Below, piece after piece: positions 1 to 8,972 of a stretch of DNA of 64,000 bases. Below the pieces are notes generated by a model that worked only from the letters and a program-made list of their open reading frames with translations, was not told where the DNA came from and made no database searches. The stretch is from NCBI RefSeq assembly GCF_014646295.1, contig NZ_BMNE01000001.1:1-64000 (forward strand), given 5' to 3'. Source of the stretch: Nocardia rhizosphaerihabitans. GTDB taxonomy: Bacteria; Actinomycetota; Actinomycetes; Mycobacteriales; Mycobacteriaceae. Position 1 is the first letter of the stretch; every line of letters starts with the position of its first letter. A program made the position numbers and the translations under genes.

Positions 1-2
1 TG

Positions 3-107
3 ACAGGGGTGTATGAGCCGGTTCGAGGCGGCTATTCCGGACTTACGGGACAACCCTTAGCCCGTCGGCTGACCCGAGGGCTGCTACAGATCGCCGACCT
101 GGCCTAG
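3..107 (+). CDS. C-terminal end of an unidentified protein (partial)
   Basis: The frame is open from the window edge to TAG at 105-107 and encodes about 34 residues rich in Gly, Arg and Leu. The residue mix looks coding, but the family cannot be recognised from so short a tail. It lies about 200 bp upstream of the regulator starting at 305, on the same strand. Confidence 0.35.
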   Translation, partial: TGVYEPVRGGYSGLTGQPLARRLTRGLLQIADLA

Positions 108-304
108 ACAGTCGCAGTTTGGGCGCCCATCGAAGTACGTGGTCGTTGTCTGTCACAACATGTTTGGCAAGGCGATCGCCGAATAGTGAAGATTTGTATC
201 GGATTCCGATTCAAGTCCAGCAGCCAACGGCAGCGGCAAGGATCAGCGGTAGTGGGGTAGCGTTGGCGCTTCATCAGGCCACACGCTGGAAAGTAGGGTC
301 GGCG

Positions 305-1627
305 GTGATACGAGGGCGGGAATGGACCGGCTTCGAAGCGGTTGCGCTTCAGGAAGCGATGCGTAGGTCGATACGAGATTTCGCCGCTCTGCTGGGTGTC
401 GAGACGACAACGGTCAACAATTGGCGTTCGCGGCTGAGCTCGGTGACACTCCGTCCTGCAACACAAGCGATCCTGGATACGACCTACGCACAACGTGCCA
501 CTTCCGAGGACAGAGCGCGGTTCGAACATATCGTCGCAGAGGGCGAGGCCGCATGGAGATTCCGGCGTCCGGCGACCTCGCGCGGGTCCGCCAAACCAAC
601 GAGTACGGCACTCGCCGCCACTCCAACAGGCAGCTACCTGCCAGTGGAGAGCGATCGGGGAACGGTCGATGTGTTGAAGGGCAGCGCGGCCTCGTCGCTG
701 ATGCGATCGCGAGCGGCGTCAGAAGGTTCGGTCGGTAGCTATGCCGCGGTCACCGATCTGCTGGCAGGCCAGCGCCAAAGCATCGCACCTGATGCTCTGA
801 TCGGCCCGACAGAAGCTCATCGAGATGCTGTCGCCTCGCTGTTCCGGGCTGCGACCGACGACCGAATCAAGAAGCGGGCCGGGGCACTGCTGTGTGAAAC
901 ATCCGTTGTGGCGAGCAGGGTGTGGAGTGCCATCGGTGACCGGCCGATGGCAATAACGCATTGCGCGTTCGCCCGTAAGCTCGCCGACGAACTCCAGGAC
1001 AAGACGATGGGCGGAATCGCGCGCATCTTCGAGAGCAACCTACGCTCGGATGCTGCCACGTTGATCAGTTCGGACGGTGACGTCGTCATCGGACTCCGGA
1101 TACTAAACGAGGCGGCCGGCCTCTCCGCCTTCTTGCCGCCTGCCGCGCGAGCACGGATCGGCGCCGAACAAGCGCAAGCGTACGCAGTGCTCGACCTGCG
1201 GAACGAATGCGAGGAAGCGCTGACTCGCGCACAACTCGCCGCCGAGGACATCGACGAGAATGACCGTTCGGGACTGTTCAGTGACTGGAACACCACTCGC
1301 GTCCAGGTCTATGTCGGCACGTGCCAACTACTTCTCGGCGACTCGAAACGCGCAATCGCTGCGCTGAACAACGCATTGAGCTCGCCCGAGATGGACAGCC
1401 CCAACGTCGCCCTGGCCGCCCGCGTAGACCTCGCCAGCGCCTACTCCGTATCGGGCGAGCTCGAAGAAGGCTGCACCGTTCTCGGCCACACCTACGAAGC
1501 GCTCACAACCATGGGCAACCTCCGCGGAATCGAACGCGCACAACGAGCCATCGAGAGAATCGCCCCCTGGCAGAATGAACGACCGGTCCTCGCGTTGATG
1601 GAGCGAGTACGCAGCATAAACGCCTAA
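305..1627 (+). CDS. HTH regulator with TPR-like C-terminal region (paralogue A)
   Basis: The protein has about 440 aa. The first 40 residues form a helix-turn-helix of the XRE kind (IRDFAALLGVETTTVNNWRS), and the long helical remainder resembles the tetratricopeptide-like sensor region of actinobacterial regulators. The frame is open further upstream, but GTG at 305 is chosen because the residues after it align one for one with the ATG start of the paralogue at 2949-4307 (VIRGREWTGFEA against MIRGQGWTGFEA). It faces the HAD/flavoprotein operon, ending 10 bp from the HAD stop. It probably binds DNA in response to a small ligand or protein partner; the target is unknown. Confidence 0.75.
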   Translation: MIRGREWTGFEAVALQEAMRRSIRDFAALLGVETTTVNNWRSRLSSVTLRPATQAILDTTYAQRATSEDRARFEHIVAEGEAAWRFRRPATSRGSAKPTSTALAATPTGSYLPVESDRGTVDVLKGSAASSLMRSRAASEGSVGSYAAVTDLLAGQRQSIAPDALIGPTEAHRDAVASLFRAATDDRIKKRAGALLCETSVVASRVWSAIGDRPMAITHCAFARKLADELQDKTMGGIARIFESNLRSDAATLISSDGDVVIGLRILNEAAGLSAFLPPAARARIGAEQAQAYAVLDLRNECEEALTRAQLAAEDIDENDRSGLFSDWNTTRVQVYVGTCQLLLGDSKRAIAALNNALSSPEMDSPNVALAARVDLASAYSVSGELEEGCTVLGHTYEALTTMGNLRGIERAQRAIERIAPWQNERPVLALMERVRSINA

Positions 1628-1637
1628 CGATCGATCC

Positions 1638-2360
1638 TCACAACCGCTGGATAGCCTGCGCTGAACGGACGGCTTCCAACACCTTGTCCGAGTCGAGCTC
1701 GTTCACGATCGCATCTGGCGAGTGCCCAGACAGCTGTTCGGGGGTCAACCTGTGAGCGACGGCAACGACCGCGAATCCAGCATGTCGAGCGGTAGCGATA
1801 TCGTTCGGCGCATCGCCGATAATGACGGTTCGTGCAGGGTCGATCGGGTGTCCGTACTTCGCCTGAAACCGGTCGGCAACAAACGCAGGCAGGTCGAAAC
1901 GTTCCCGCGCGTCCGAACCGAACGCGCCGACGTCGAGGTCAAGATGTGAGTCGAGGCCCGCAACCGCCAGCTTGAATTCAGCCGAGACTCGCAGGTTTCC
2001 GGTGAGTGCGGTCTGTATGTAGCCATGCTCCGCCAAGGTGGCGATGGTGTGAGCCGCACCCGGATATGCGGCCTGGTCGCGGGCCAGTTCCGCCTCACCC
2101 TCCACCATGACCTCCATCAGTACGTCGGCGTACCGGCTGAAGCCTTCTTCAGCCGCTTCGCTGGGGACTCCAGAGGCGATGGCCGTATCGACCACGATGG
2201 ATTCATCGGTGTAGCCATGCACACGCGAAGCGGGGAAAACAACCGCAGACTCTTCGATGGTGTAGGTGCGAGCCACCGCTCGCCGTAGCCAGCGCAAATC
2301 CGCTGGGATCAGTGTTCCGTCCACATCCCAGACGATCAGTCCTGCCTTTACCTCAGCCAT
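1638..2360 (-). CDS. HAD-superfamily hydrolase
   Basis: A predicted haloacid-dehalogenase-type phosphatase of 240 aa. Motif I is DVDGTL near residue 12, motif II is a Thr in TALTGN, and motif III/IV is GDAPNDI. The cap between motifs I and II is helical, as in phosphoglycolate phosphatase or beta-phosphoglucomutase relatives. ATG at 2360 is chosen because it lies 2 nt after the stop of the upstream flavoprotein gene and right before the motif I strand; an in-frame ATG at 2438 would add 26 Cys/Arg-rich residues that overlap that gene. It is probably translationally coupled to the flavoprotein. The substrate is not predictable. Confidence 0.8.
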   Translation of the reverse strand: MAEVKAGLIVWDVDGTLIPADLRWLRRAVARTYTIEESAVVFPASRVHGYTDESIVVDTAIASGVPSEAAEEGFSRYADVLMEVMVEGEAELARDQAAYPGAAHTIATLAEHGYIQTALTGNLRVSAEFKLAVAGLDSHLDLDVGAFGSDARERFDLPAFVADRFQAKYGHPIDPARTVIIGDAPNDIATARHAGFAVVAVAHRLTPEQLSGHSPDAIVNELDSDKVLEAVRSAQAIQRL

Positions 2361-2362
2361 GC

Positions 2363-2911
2363 TCACCGATCCTTGCAGATGGTGCCTGCTGCCGCACCGA
2401 CAGCAGGTTCTCGAAGGACCTTCAGGGCGATCGTCCATGGAAGCGGGCCGGAGTCCCCATCCTCAGCTATGCGCACAAATCGGACGCCCCACTCCGCAAG
2501 ACGTTCGCGTGCCTGGCGGATGGCTGGGAAGTTCATCTGCTCCTGTTTCGCATGCGGTATCGCCACCACGGGCAGCCCAGCGCCGACGGCCTCTACCAGC
2601 AGGGCGAGCGGCAGTGTGTCGCCGATGCCGGTGGCCCATTTCGCCAGCGAGTTCGTGGTCAACGGTGCGGCGATGATCGCGTCGGCGGGAGGCAGCAGAT
2701 CGTCGGTTCCCGGTTCTTTGAACTCCGACCGTACCGGGTGGCCGGTCTGCGTTTCCAACGCTTCGATGTCGAGGAAGCGGGCGCCGTTCGGCGAGGCGAC
2801 GACGCACACGTCCCAACCGTCAGCTCGGGCCAGTTCGACCAGCTCGCCGACAGTGTCAGCTGGTGACGCGCCGGTCACAATCGCATACAGCACCTGAGTG
2901 CGCTCAGTCAT
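2363..2911 (-). CDS. Flavoprotein of the HFCD (PPC decarboxylase-like) family
   Basis: 182 aa, about the size of a single-domain homo-oligomeric flavin-containing Cys decarboxylase. The N-terminal Rossmann-like strand YAIVTGASPA, the segment ADAIIAAPLTTNSLAKWATGI and the later strand GLPVVAIPHAK fit the family in which FMN binds between subunits. The family includes Dfp/CoaC, EpiD-type peptidyl-Cys decarboxylases and many unassigned actinobacterial proteins near regulators. It lies 37 bp after regulator B and 2 nt before the HAD gene, so the three probably form one operon. Substrate unknown. Confidence 0.75.
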   Translation of the reverse strand: MTERTQVLYAIVTGASPADTVGELVELARADGWDVCVVASPNGARFLDIEALETQTGHPVRSEFKEPGTDDLLPPADAIIAAPLTTNSLAKWATGIGDTLPLALLVEAVGAGLPVVAIPHAKQEQMNFPAIRQARERLAEWGVRFVRIAEDGDSGPLPWTIALKVLREPAVGAAAGTICKDR

Positions 2912-2948
2912 GAGCCCATCATGGCAGCCTGACCAGGCCCTGTCCGGG

Positions 2949-4307
2949 CTAGACCACCGCTACGCCTACACGCTGGGCGAGGTTGCCCAGGTCGCCCGCG
3001 GTGAGGCTGCGCTTGGCTTCCCGCATCATCTGAGCCACCGACTCCTGCACGGTGTCCATGGTCCGGACATGTTCTGGTGCAATGCTTTCCGCGCGCAGGA
3101 AGGCGTCGAGGGCGATCTCGTGGGCACGACGCGATGCCGCTGCGCGCCCGACCTCGACCCAGTACTGGGCAGCCCTGCCCGGGGTCGGCAATGTCTGCGG
3201 CTTCAGCTTCTTCGCTAGGTCGAGCACGGCTTCTGGCTCACCCGCTTCCATGGCAACCGACATCTTCCACAGCGCCACGTTCGATGAACCGAAAGTAGTG
3301 TTCGAGATGACGGACGAGTTGTCGGCGGAGATAGGACGGTCGAGTCGTGCGGCGTACGCAGCCGCATACTCCAGGTGGTCGCGGGGATCGCCGCCGGTGG
3401 CCGCTGTCGCCAACGATGCCTGCAGGTGCAGCATCCCGACCGTCTGCAACTCGTTGGCGGTTTGTGCTCGTGCTCCGACGATGGCCGCCGTTCGTTCCGC
3501 GCGATCCAGCGCGGCCTTCGCCGAGGCCGGGCGGGCCAGCAGAACCTGGCTGCTGACAAACGCCGCAGCAGCAGCTCCCGGCTGACTGTCGATGCTGCGA
3601 GCGGCCTCTTCGGCGGTGCGCGCGGCTGACCATGCCAGCGCGAGGTGTCCTCGGGCGCGCATCACCACGGATGTGTCGAAAGCGACCTGCGTCAACGTGT
3701 CCCAGGCGATGCGCTGGTCCTCGGCTCGACTGTCGTGTGCGTGTCGGTAGAGGTCGGTGATCAACGGGCCCACTAGCAGCGCGAGAGTGGTGTACTCACC
3801 GGCCATGTTGAGTCGCGTGACCGCCCGGCTGGCGGCAAGGAGAGCTGAGAGCGGGCGCAGCGCTCCGGTGTCGGTGACGTTGCCTGCTGTCCAGAAGGCG
3901 GTTTCGATATCGGTCACCAGAGCGGAGAAGTCGTCGGCCTCGACCAGCGGCGCGTCGACTCTGGTCGATCCTCGATCAGGTTCACTATCGGTCGGCACAT
4001 TGTCGGTGTTCGAGACGGCATTGTGTTTGCGCACGTCTTTCGAGTGTCGAGCCCTCCAGGCTGTTTCGCCTTCGGCCACGATCTGCTCGAATCGTTCCCG
4101 GTCCTCCGGCGTCGCGCGTTTGGCGTAGGTCGTATCGAGGATCCCCTGCGCTTTCGAGCGGGGTTTGACCGCGCTCAGTCCTGAACGCCAGTTGTTGATC
4201 GTGGTCGACTCGATGCCGAGCATCGCGGCGTACTCCCGGATCGACAATCGCATCGCCTCTTGGAGCGCCGCAGCTTCGAAGCCGGTCCACCCCTGCCCTC
4301 GTATCAT
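2949..4307 (-). CDS. HTH regulator with TPR-like C-terminal region (paralogue B)
   Basis: 452 aa. The N-terminal 80 residues carry the same HTH as paralogue A (IREYAAMLGIESTTINNWRS), and both share the following motif ILDTTYA(K/Q)RAT(P/S)EDR(E/A)RFE. The rest is Ala-rich helical sequence consistent with TPR-like repeats. It is probably the first gene of the operon with the flavoprotein and HAD hydrolase and could regulate it. ATG at 4307 begins the conserved N-terminus. Confidence 0.78.
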   Translation of the reverse strand: MIRGQGWTGFEAAALQEAMRLSIREYAAMLGIESTTINNWRSGLSAVKPRSKAQGILDTTYAKRATPEDRERFEQIVAEGETAWRARHSKDVRKHNAVSNTDNVPTDSEPDRGSTRVDAPLVEADDFSALVTDIETAFWTAGNVTDTGALRPLSALLAASRAVTRLNMAGEYTTLALLVGPLITDLYRHAHDSRAEDQRIAWDTLTQVAFDTSVVMRARGHLALAWSAARTAEEAARSIDSQPGAAAAAFVSSQVLLARPASAKAALDRAERTAAIVGARAQTANELQTVGMLHLQASLATAATGGDPRDHLEYAAAYAARLDRPISADNSSVISNTTFGSSNVALWKMSVAMEAGEPEAVLDLAKKLKPQTLPTPGRAAQYWVEVGRAAASRRAHEIALDAFLRAESIAPEHVRTMDTVQESVAQMMREAKRSLTAGDLGNLAQRVGVAVV

Positions 4308-4501
4308 GCCGACCCCTATTTCCAGCTCCTGAACTGGGAAACACCTACGGAACCCCTACGCTACGCCACCACCGTGCGGTTCCTGCCGATACCGCTGGCG
4401 GGCCACGATTTTCACCAGGAACCCGTTCCCGGGGAAGCCGAGGCGCACCAGCCCGACACGCTTCCCTTTCGGAGTTGGAAGCGTCATCAGGGAGGCCGCG
4501 C
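4308..4501. promoter_or_regulatory. Divergent intergenic region
   Basis: This gap separates regulator B (leftward) from the small-gene cassette (rightward), so it should hold both promoters. A strong Shine-Dalgarno GGAGG at 4491-4495 sits 6 nt before ATG 4502. No convincing -35/-10 pair or operator stands out. Confidence 0.45.
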
Positions 4502-4708
4502 ATGACAGACCGCAACGAGCTGAACTCGCACCCGTCCGCGGCGAGGCAGGGCCTTCTCGAAGAGGGTAATTCGGCCGGCGCCCTCGCCGATGTCGAGATC
4601 CATCCCGCGTTCGATCGCTCGCTGTTGACCCTCGTGAGGCAACTCGAGGCGATGAGGGTTGCCGGATGGGTGACCACCGTGGCCGAACCGGCGGGAGGGG
4701 TCAAATGA
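4502..4708 (+). CDS. Small hypothetical protein
   Basis: 68 aa, no recognised domain. The start is set by GGAGG 6 nt upstream. It is acidic at the front, with a helical stretch FDRSLLTLVRQLEAMRVAGW near the end. Its TGA overlaps the ATG of the next gene in an ATGA junction, so it is the first of a three-gene coupled cassette. Function unknown. Confidence 0.65.
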   Translation: MTDRNELNSHPSAARQGLLEEGNSAGALADVEIHPAFDRSLLTLVRQLEAMRVAGWVTTVAEPAGGVK

Positions 4709-5181
4709 CGCAGATCAGCACACCGGTCGAGGCGTTCTACGAAACCGCCCGGACACGCTGCGAGTTCTACCGGAGCATCTGCTCGCTGCCCACCGTGATC
4801 GACCCGGTAACGGGCCGGATCACGATGCGGGCCGGGCTGGTCGGCGCGGTGATGATGCCGACCGAGCTCGCTCATCAGGTCAAGACCAGCCTCGACGTTC
4901 GCGGTATCGCGCCGTTGTCGATCATCGGTCACCCGCGCGCCGACATGTGGACCTTTCTGGTCAGGACAGATATCCGGCCGATCGGTGACCCGGCCGAGTT
5001 GGCGCGCTTGTGGAAGGCGCGGGTGGTGGTGATCCGCGAAGGCGATATCGCGTTGCCGTCCCCAGCACCGGACCCGCTGATGATCCGCACCTGGGAGTCC
5101 CCGGCCACCAGCGCGTTCCGGCCCTCTGGGGCGGTGGTGATCGCGTCCGCGCTATCGATCTTGAGACCGGCCCAGCGATGA
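4705..5181 (+). CDS. Conserved actinobacterial hypothetical protein
   Basis: 158 aa, probably soluble. Features include RITMRAGLVGAVMMP, an IIGHPRADMWTFLVR strand and a late WESPATSAFRPSG segment. I recall short proteins of this shape in Nocardia and Streptomyces beside similar small genes, but no tested function. ATG at 4705 overlaps the preceding TGA and its own TGA overlaps the next ATG, giving a tightly coupled cassette. Confidence 0.7.
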   Translation: MTQISTPVEAFYETARTRCEFYRSICSLPTVIDPVTGRITMRAGLVGAVMMPTELAHQVKTSLDVRGIAPLSIIGHPRADMWTFLVRTDIRPIGDPAELARLWKARVVVIREGDIALPSPAPDPLMIRTWESPATSAFRPSGAVVIASALSILRPAQR

Positions 5182-5399
5182 ACAACGGAGGCAGGCGGTC
5201 ACCGTGCCCGGACGAACCTGACGTGCGGCTCGCGGTCCTGATTTCCAGTGTGCGAATGGATTTCGCCGCGTGCCTGACCGCCGCGCTGATGTTCGTCTGC
5301 GACGTGGCCGCCCGCCGCCCCGGAACCGTCGCCGTCTCCCCCGGCCACTGCGCCGGATTGCCCCGCCTGCCCAACGAACGCCTCTACCTGCTGCCCTGA
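5178..5399 (+). CDS. Small hypothetical protein, last of the coupled cassette
   Basis: 73 aa, read from ATG 5178, which overlaps the previous stop. It has a helical segment VRMDFAACLTAALMFVCDVAARRPG and ends RLPNERLYLLP. No family recognised. The overlap and consistent length support a real gene. Confidence 0.55.
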   Translation: MNNGGRRSPCPDEPDVRLAVLISSVRMDFAACLTAALMFVCDVAARRPGTVAVSPGHCAGLPRLPNERLYLLP

Positions 5400-5570
5400 C
5401 CCGCGCACCACGCGCATTTCCGACCGCCCGAATGGCCTTGGCACGACGACCCGGTGAGACCTCACACCACCTCACCCGGTCCTGGCCCCGCGCCAAGGCG
5501 GCCCCGGAGTCGCTTCCCGACGACTCCGGGGCCACCCCCAAACCCACCCGCTCGAAGGACCCGAAACACT

Positions 5571-6092
5571 ATGTATGCCAAGTTCGACACGACCACCACA
5601 CACCGCTCGCACCGCCGCCGATGGATCGCCGCGGCCGCGCTGGCCACCCTTGCGGTACTGGCCGCAGTCGCGGCCGTGACAGCACCCGACAGCTCTGCGC
5701 AGTCCCGTGAACTCGCCTGCGCGGGAATCACTTCCCCTTCGGGTGTGGTCACCGGGTCCGGTCCGGGTGACACTTCCAGCGGCCCGGCCGCGATCCTGGG
5801 GTACAACTACGCCTATTACGTGCAGCGCTCCGCCGACCGGGCACGCCAGTACCTGACCGCCGAGACGGTCGTCGGCCCGGGTGGCCGGTTGCAGGCGGGA
5901 ATCGATGCCGTGCCCGCCGACACCCGCCACTGCGTGACCATCTCACCTCTGGACACCTTCGGGGATGCGGACCTGTGGGCGGTGACCGTGACCGAGTACC
6001 GCCCCGAGGGCGAACCGTTCGCACCCCGCCAGATCATCACCACCCGCACCGTCGACGGCGTGACCCGGATCAGCTCCATCGCCCGAGCCTGA
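5571..6092 (+). CDS. Secreted or membrane-anchored hypothetical protein
   Basis: 173 aa. The basic start is followed by a hydrophobic stretch at about residues 18-38 (AAALATLAVLAAVAAVTA), a Sec signal or anchor. The extracellular part has two Cys (LACAGI, RHCVTI) that could pair. It resembles small exported actinobacterial proteins with an NTF2-like or VirB8-like fold, but that is a guess. ATG 5571 is chosen because the open frame upstream is Pro/Arg-rich and would bury the signal. Confidence 0.65.
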   Translation: MYAKFDTTTTHRSHRRRWIAAAALATLAVLAAVAAVTAPDSSAQSRELACAGITSPSGVVTGSGPGDTSSGPAAILGYNYAYYVQRSADRARQYLTAETVVGPGGRLQAGIDAVPADTRHCVTISPLDTFGDADLWAVTVTEYRPEGEPFAPRQIITTRTVDGVTRISSIARA

Positions 6093-6115
6093 GCTGCCCT
6101 CAGACCACTTGAATA

Positions 6116-6163
6116 CCTCGGGATCATCACCCCGGCCGGGCAATCGGCCGGTTGACCCCGAGG
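6116..6163 (+). terminator. Compound hairpin after the secreted-protein gene
   Basis: Outer arms CCTCGGG (6116-6122) and CCCGAGG (6157-6163) enclose an inner perfect stem CCGGCCG / CGGCCGG. There is no T-run, so this is a possible intrinsic terminator of the GC-rich kind. Confidence 0.45.
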
Positions 6164-6283
6164 GTGGGGACAGCCCCCGGAGGCCGCCCACCGCCGCGCC
6201 TCCGGGCGCTCCCCCAACGACCACATTCGGTGGACTCCCACCGAAACCTCTCAACCATCAACACCTATTGAAAGGTTAGAAGC

Positions 6284-6892
6284 ATGTCCTACTCGAGCTG
6301 GTACGCCGTTGCAGAAGGCGGCCTGGAACCGTTGCAGCGCAGCCTGATCGACATCGAGGCCGAGACCAAACACCAGCGCAGCTACAACCCCGACATCATC
6401 CCGGGCCTGGTGCAGACCCTCGCCTACGCCCGCGCGATCCTGACCAAATGCTCGGCAGTGCTTGAGCTGCCCGACGACAGCGAGGCGACCGCGGGCGTGC
6501 GGTTGCAGCGCCAGGCCGTGCTCGACTCGCCCGGACACCTGTTCCACCTGCTCATCGGTGAGGCCGCGCTGCGGCGCACAGTCGGCAGCCACGCCGTGAT
6601 GGTCACCCAAATTCGCCAACTCGCCGACATCCTCACCGCGAGAGACAACGTCGAGATCGGCATCATTCCCCTCGACGCCGAATTCCTCGCCCCTGCCGAC
6701 AATTTCGTCATCCACGACACGTCCGGGGTCGACATCGAGGCCGTGACCGGGTCGATCGAGACCACCGGCGAGGACGAGGTCGCCCTCGCACTGCGCACGT
6801 TCGACCTACTCGCCAGCCAAGCCGTCTACGGCGAGCACGCCCACGCTCTGCTCGACCGAGCACTGGCCGAGCACGTCGGCCCCGGCATCTAA
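6284..6892 (+). CDS. DUF5753 protein lacking an HTH domain
   Basis: 202 aa. From residue 5 to the end it matches DUF5753, the C-terminal sensor-like domain normally attached to an N-terminal XRE HTH in Streptomyces and Nocardia regulators. Marks are the PDIIPGLVQTLAYAR opening, RLQRQAVLDSP, FHLLIGEAALRR and a late FDLLASQAVYG. No HTH precedes it: AAAGG lies 10 nt before ATG 6284 and the 190 bp upstream have only the hairpin. Such stand-alone proteins may act with a separate DNA-binding partner. It precedes a DUF574 methyltransferase on the same strand. Confidence 0.8.
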   Translation: MSYSSWYAVAEGGLEPLQRSLIDIEAETKHQRSYNPDIIPGLVQTLAYARAILTKCSAVLELPDDSEATAGVRLQRQAVLDSPGHLFHLLIGEAALRRTVGSHAVMVTQIRQLADILTARDNVEIGIIPLDAEFLAPADNFVIHDTSGVDIEAVTGSIETTGEDEVALALRTFDLLASQAVYGEHAHALLDRALAEHVGPGI

Positions 6893-7007
6893 CCCATCTA
6901 ACCACCTGACCCGAGTCAGGCCCCGACCTCTCCGACGCTGTACCCCTCGTCGCGGCCCAGGAGACGGTCGGGGCCTGGCAGACCCCGACTACTTCGATCG
7001 AGGTGAC

Positions 7008-7799
7008 ATGACAAGCGAAGACATCGCGCTCGACCAGCGAACCCCCAGCAGCGCACGCGTAAGCAACAAACTGCTGGGAGGCAAGGACAACTACGACATC
7101 GATCACCTCGTCGCCTCGAGGATGAGCAGAAAGATCGTCGTCGCCATGGGCGAGGCGCGACGATTCCTCCTTCGCGCAGTGGAGTACTTGACCAACGAAC
7201 ACCAGGTCCACCAGTACGTCGACCTCGGGTGCGGTATCGCGTTGCCGCCCGACATCGGTGACGTCGCCGCAGACAACATCGACTCCGCCCGCACCCTCTA
7301 CCTGGACAACGACCCATTGGTCGCCGTCCACGCCCGTGCCTTGCTGGCCACCAGCCCGAAGCGACGCTTCGCCATGCTCGACATCACCAATACCGCCGCC
7401 GTCCTCGACCAGATCGCGGGCTTCCTTAATCTGGGCAAACCGATCGCGATCTGCTTGTCCGGAACTGCCGAACTCCTGCCCGACGCCCCCGCGATGCTCG
7501 CGGAACTGACCAGTGGGCTCCCGCGCGGCAGCTGGCTCATCTTCAGCCACATCACCGACGACGTCTTCACCAACGACATCCGCACATCGGCGAGGGAGCT
7601 CGAGCACTGCGGCATCGCTTACCGGCCACGTGACCACGCCACAGTGACCGCGATGCTCGCCCCCTACCGGCTGTTGCAGCCAGGCTTGGCCTCGCCCCAC
7701 ACATGGCGACCCGACACCGGCAACCCCGCCTACCAGCCATCCCACCCCGCCGAATGGGACCTCAGCGCCTACGCCGCTGTCGGCCAGCTCCCGCACTAG
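7008..7799 (+). CDS. DUF574-family SAM-dependent methyltransferase
   Basis: 263 aa. The opening SSARVSNKLLGGKDNYDID is the signature of the DUF574 methyltransferases abundant in actinomycetes. The SAM-binding strand is YVDLGCGIALPPDIG near residue 73, followed by an acidic turn LYLDNDPLVAVHARALL. The C-terminal HPAEWDLSAYAAVGQ is also typical. Substrates are mostly unknown. It ends 159 bp before the hydroxymethylase cluster and may or may not belong to it. Confidence 0.85.
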   Translation: MTSEDIALDQRTPSSARVSNKLLGGKDNYDIDHLVASRMSRKIVVAMGEARRFLLRAVEYLTNEHQVHQYVDLGCGIALPPDIGDVAADNIDSARTLYLDNDPLVAVHARALLATSPKRRFAMLDITNTAAVLDQIAGFLNLGKPIAICLSGTAELLPDAPAMLAELTSGLPRGSWLIFSHITDDVFTNDIRTSARELEHCGIAYRPRDHATVTAMLAPYRLLQPGLASPHTWRPDTGNPAYQPSHPAEWDLSAYAAVGQLPH

Positions 7800-7958
7800 A
7801 CCTTCACTCAATCCCACGACCGGCAGCCGACCGCGCCGGGCCTCGTCCTGAAGAGGTCAGCTTCGAACGCACGGTGGCCGCGTGCTGGCGGCACCGCGAG
7901 TCGGTAGGCAATCCCGAAACACATCGACTAACAGCATGTTTGAAAGTAGAGGCTCCAC

Positions 7959-8972
7959 ATGACCGCACCACTAATCAACCAGGGTCCCGTCGTTGTTACC
8001 GGGGCGGCCGGGTTCATCGGTTCGCATCTGGTCGACGGGCTTCTGGCTCGTGGGACTGAGGTGATCGCGATCGACCGCCGGTCGGTTCACAACGATCCGG
8101 TCGCGGCTCGAAATCTCGCTGACGCCCTCGCCGATCCGAGTCTGGCATTGCATCAGGCCGATCTGGCCACCGATGAGCTCGACGAGTTGATCACCGGTGC
8201 GCGCACGGTGTTCCATCTCGCTGCGGTGCCAGGTGTGCGGGATTCGTGGGCTGAACGGTTCCCGGACTACGCGTCGTCCAACGTCGTTGCTACTCAGCGG
8301 CTGCTCGCCGCCTGCGAACGCGCCCAGGTCCCACGGCTGGTGCTGGCCTCGTCATCGAGTGTCTACGGACAGACCTCGGGTCCAAGCGCGGAAGGCGACC
8401 CGACCTATCCGATGTCGCCCTATGGCGCGACCAAGCTGGCGGCCGAACATCTGTGCATGGCGCACGCGGCGCGACCCGACACCGGCACGAGTGTGGTCGC
8501 GTTGCGCTACTTCACCGTCTACGGCCCACGTCAACGATCCGATATGGCGATCTCGCGGGTACTGGCGGCGGTGCTGTCGGGGGTTCCGGTTCCGCTCTAC
8601 GGCGACGGGCACCAGTCGCGGGAGTTCACCTACGTCGACGACATCGTGGCCGCCACCCTCGCCGCGGCGACGATCGCCGACGACATCGATGCCGAGATCG
8701 TCAATGTCGGTGGCGGTTCGAGTGTCTCGATGCTCGAACTGATCGCGATGATCGGTCAGATCACCGGCCGCAAAGTGCCTCTCGCCATGGAAGCTCCCCG
8801 GGCCGGTGACGTGGAAGCGACCCGTGCCGACCTCACGCTGGCGCACGCACTGCTCGGGTACTCACCGCGCGTCGAGCTGCGGGAGGGGATCGCGCGCCAG
8901 CTGGACTGGATGGTCAAACAACCACCCTCGCAATCGGTTTCCACGCCCGTCGCGGAGGTGGTGTCGCGATGA
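7959..8972 (+). CDS. NAD-dependent nucleotide-sugar epimerase/dehydratase (extended SDR)
   Basis: 337 aa, normal for GalE/RmlB-type extended short-chain dehydrogenases. The NAD loop is TGAAGFIGSHL at residues 15-25, the catalytic pair is YGATK with a preceding SSSSVYG, and the sugar-nucleotide region is RYFTVYGPRQRSDMAI. It probably interconverts an NDP-sugar in the cytosol. Its stop overlaps the next ATG, so it heads the cluster and may supply the sugar used by the glycosyltransferase-like protein encoded at 11631-12665. Confidence 0.85.
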   Translation: MTAPLINQGPVVVTGAAGFIGSHLVDGLLARGTEVIAIDRRSVHNDPVAARNLADALADPSLALHQADLATDELDELITGARTVFHLAAVPGVRDSWAERFPDYASSNVVATQRLLAACERAQVPRLVLASSSSVYGQTSGPSAEGDPTYPMSPYGATKLAAEHLCMAHAARPDTGTSVVALRYFTVYGPRQRSDMAISRVLAAVLSGVPVPLYGDGHQSREFTYVDDIVAATLAAATIADDIDAEIVNVGGGSSVSMLELIAMIGQITGRKVPLAMEAPRAGDVEATRADLTLAHALLGYSPRVELREGIARQLDWMVKQPPSQSVSTPVAEVVSR

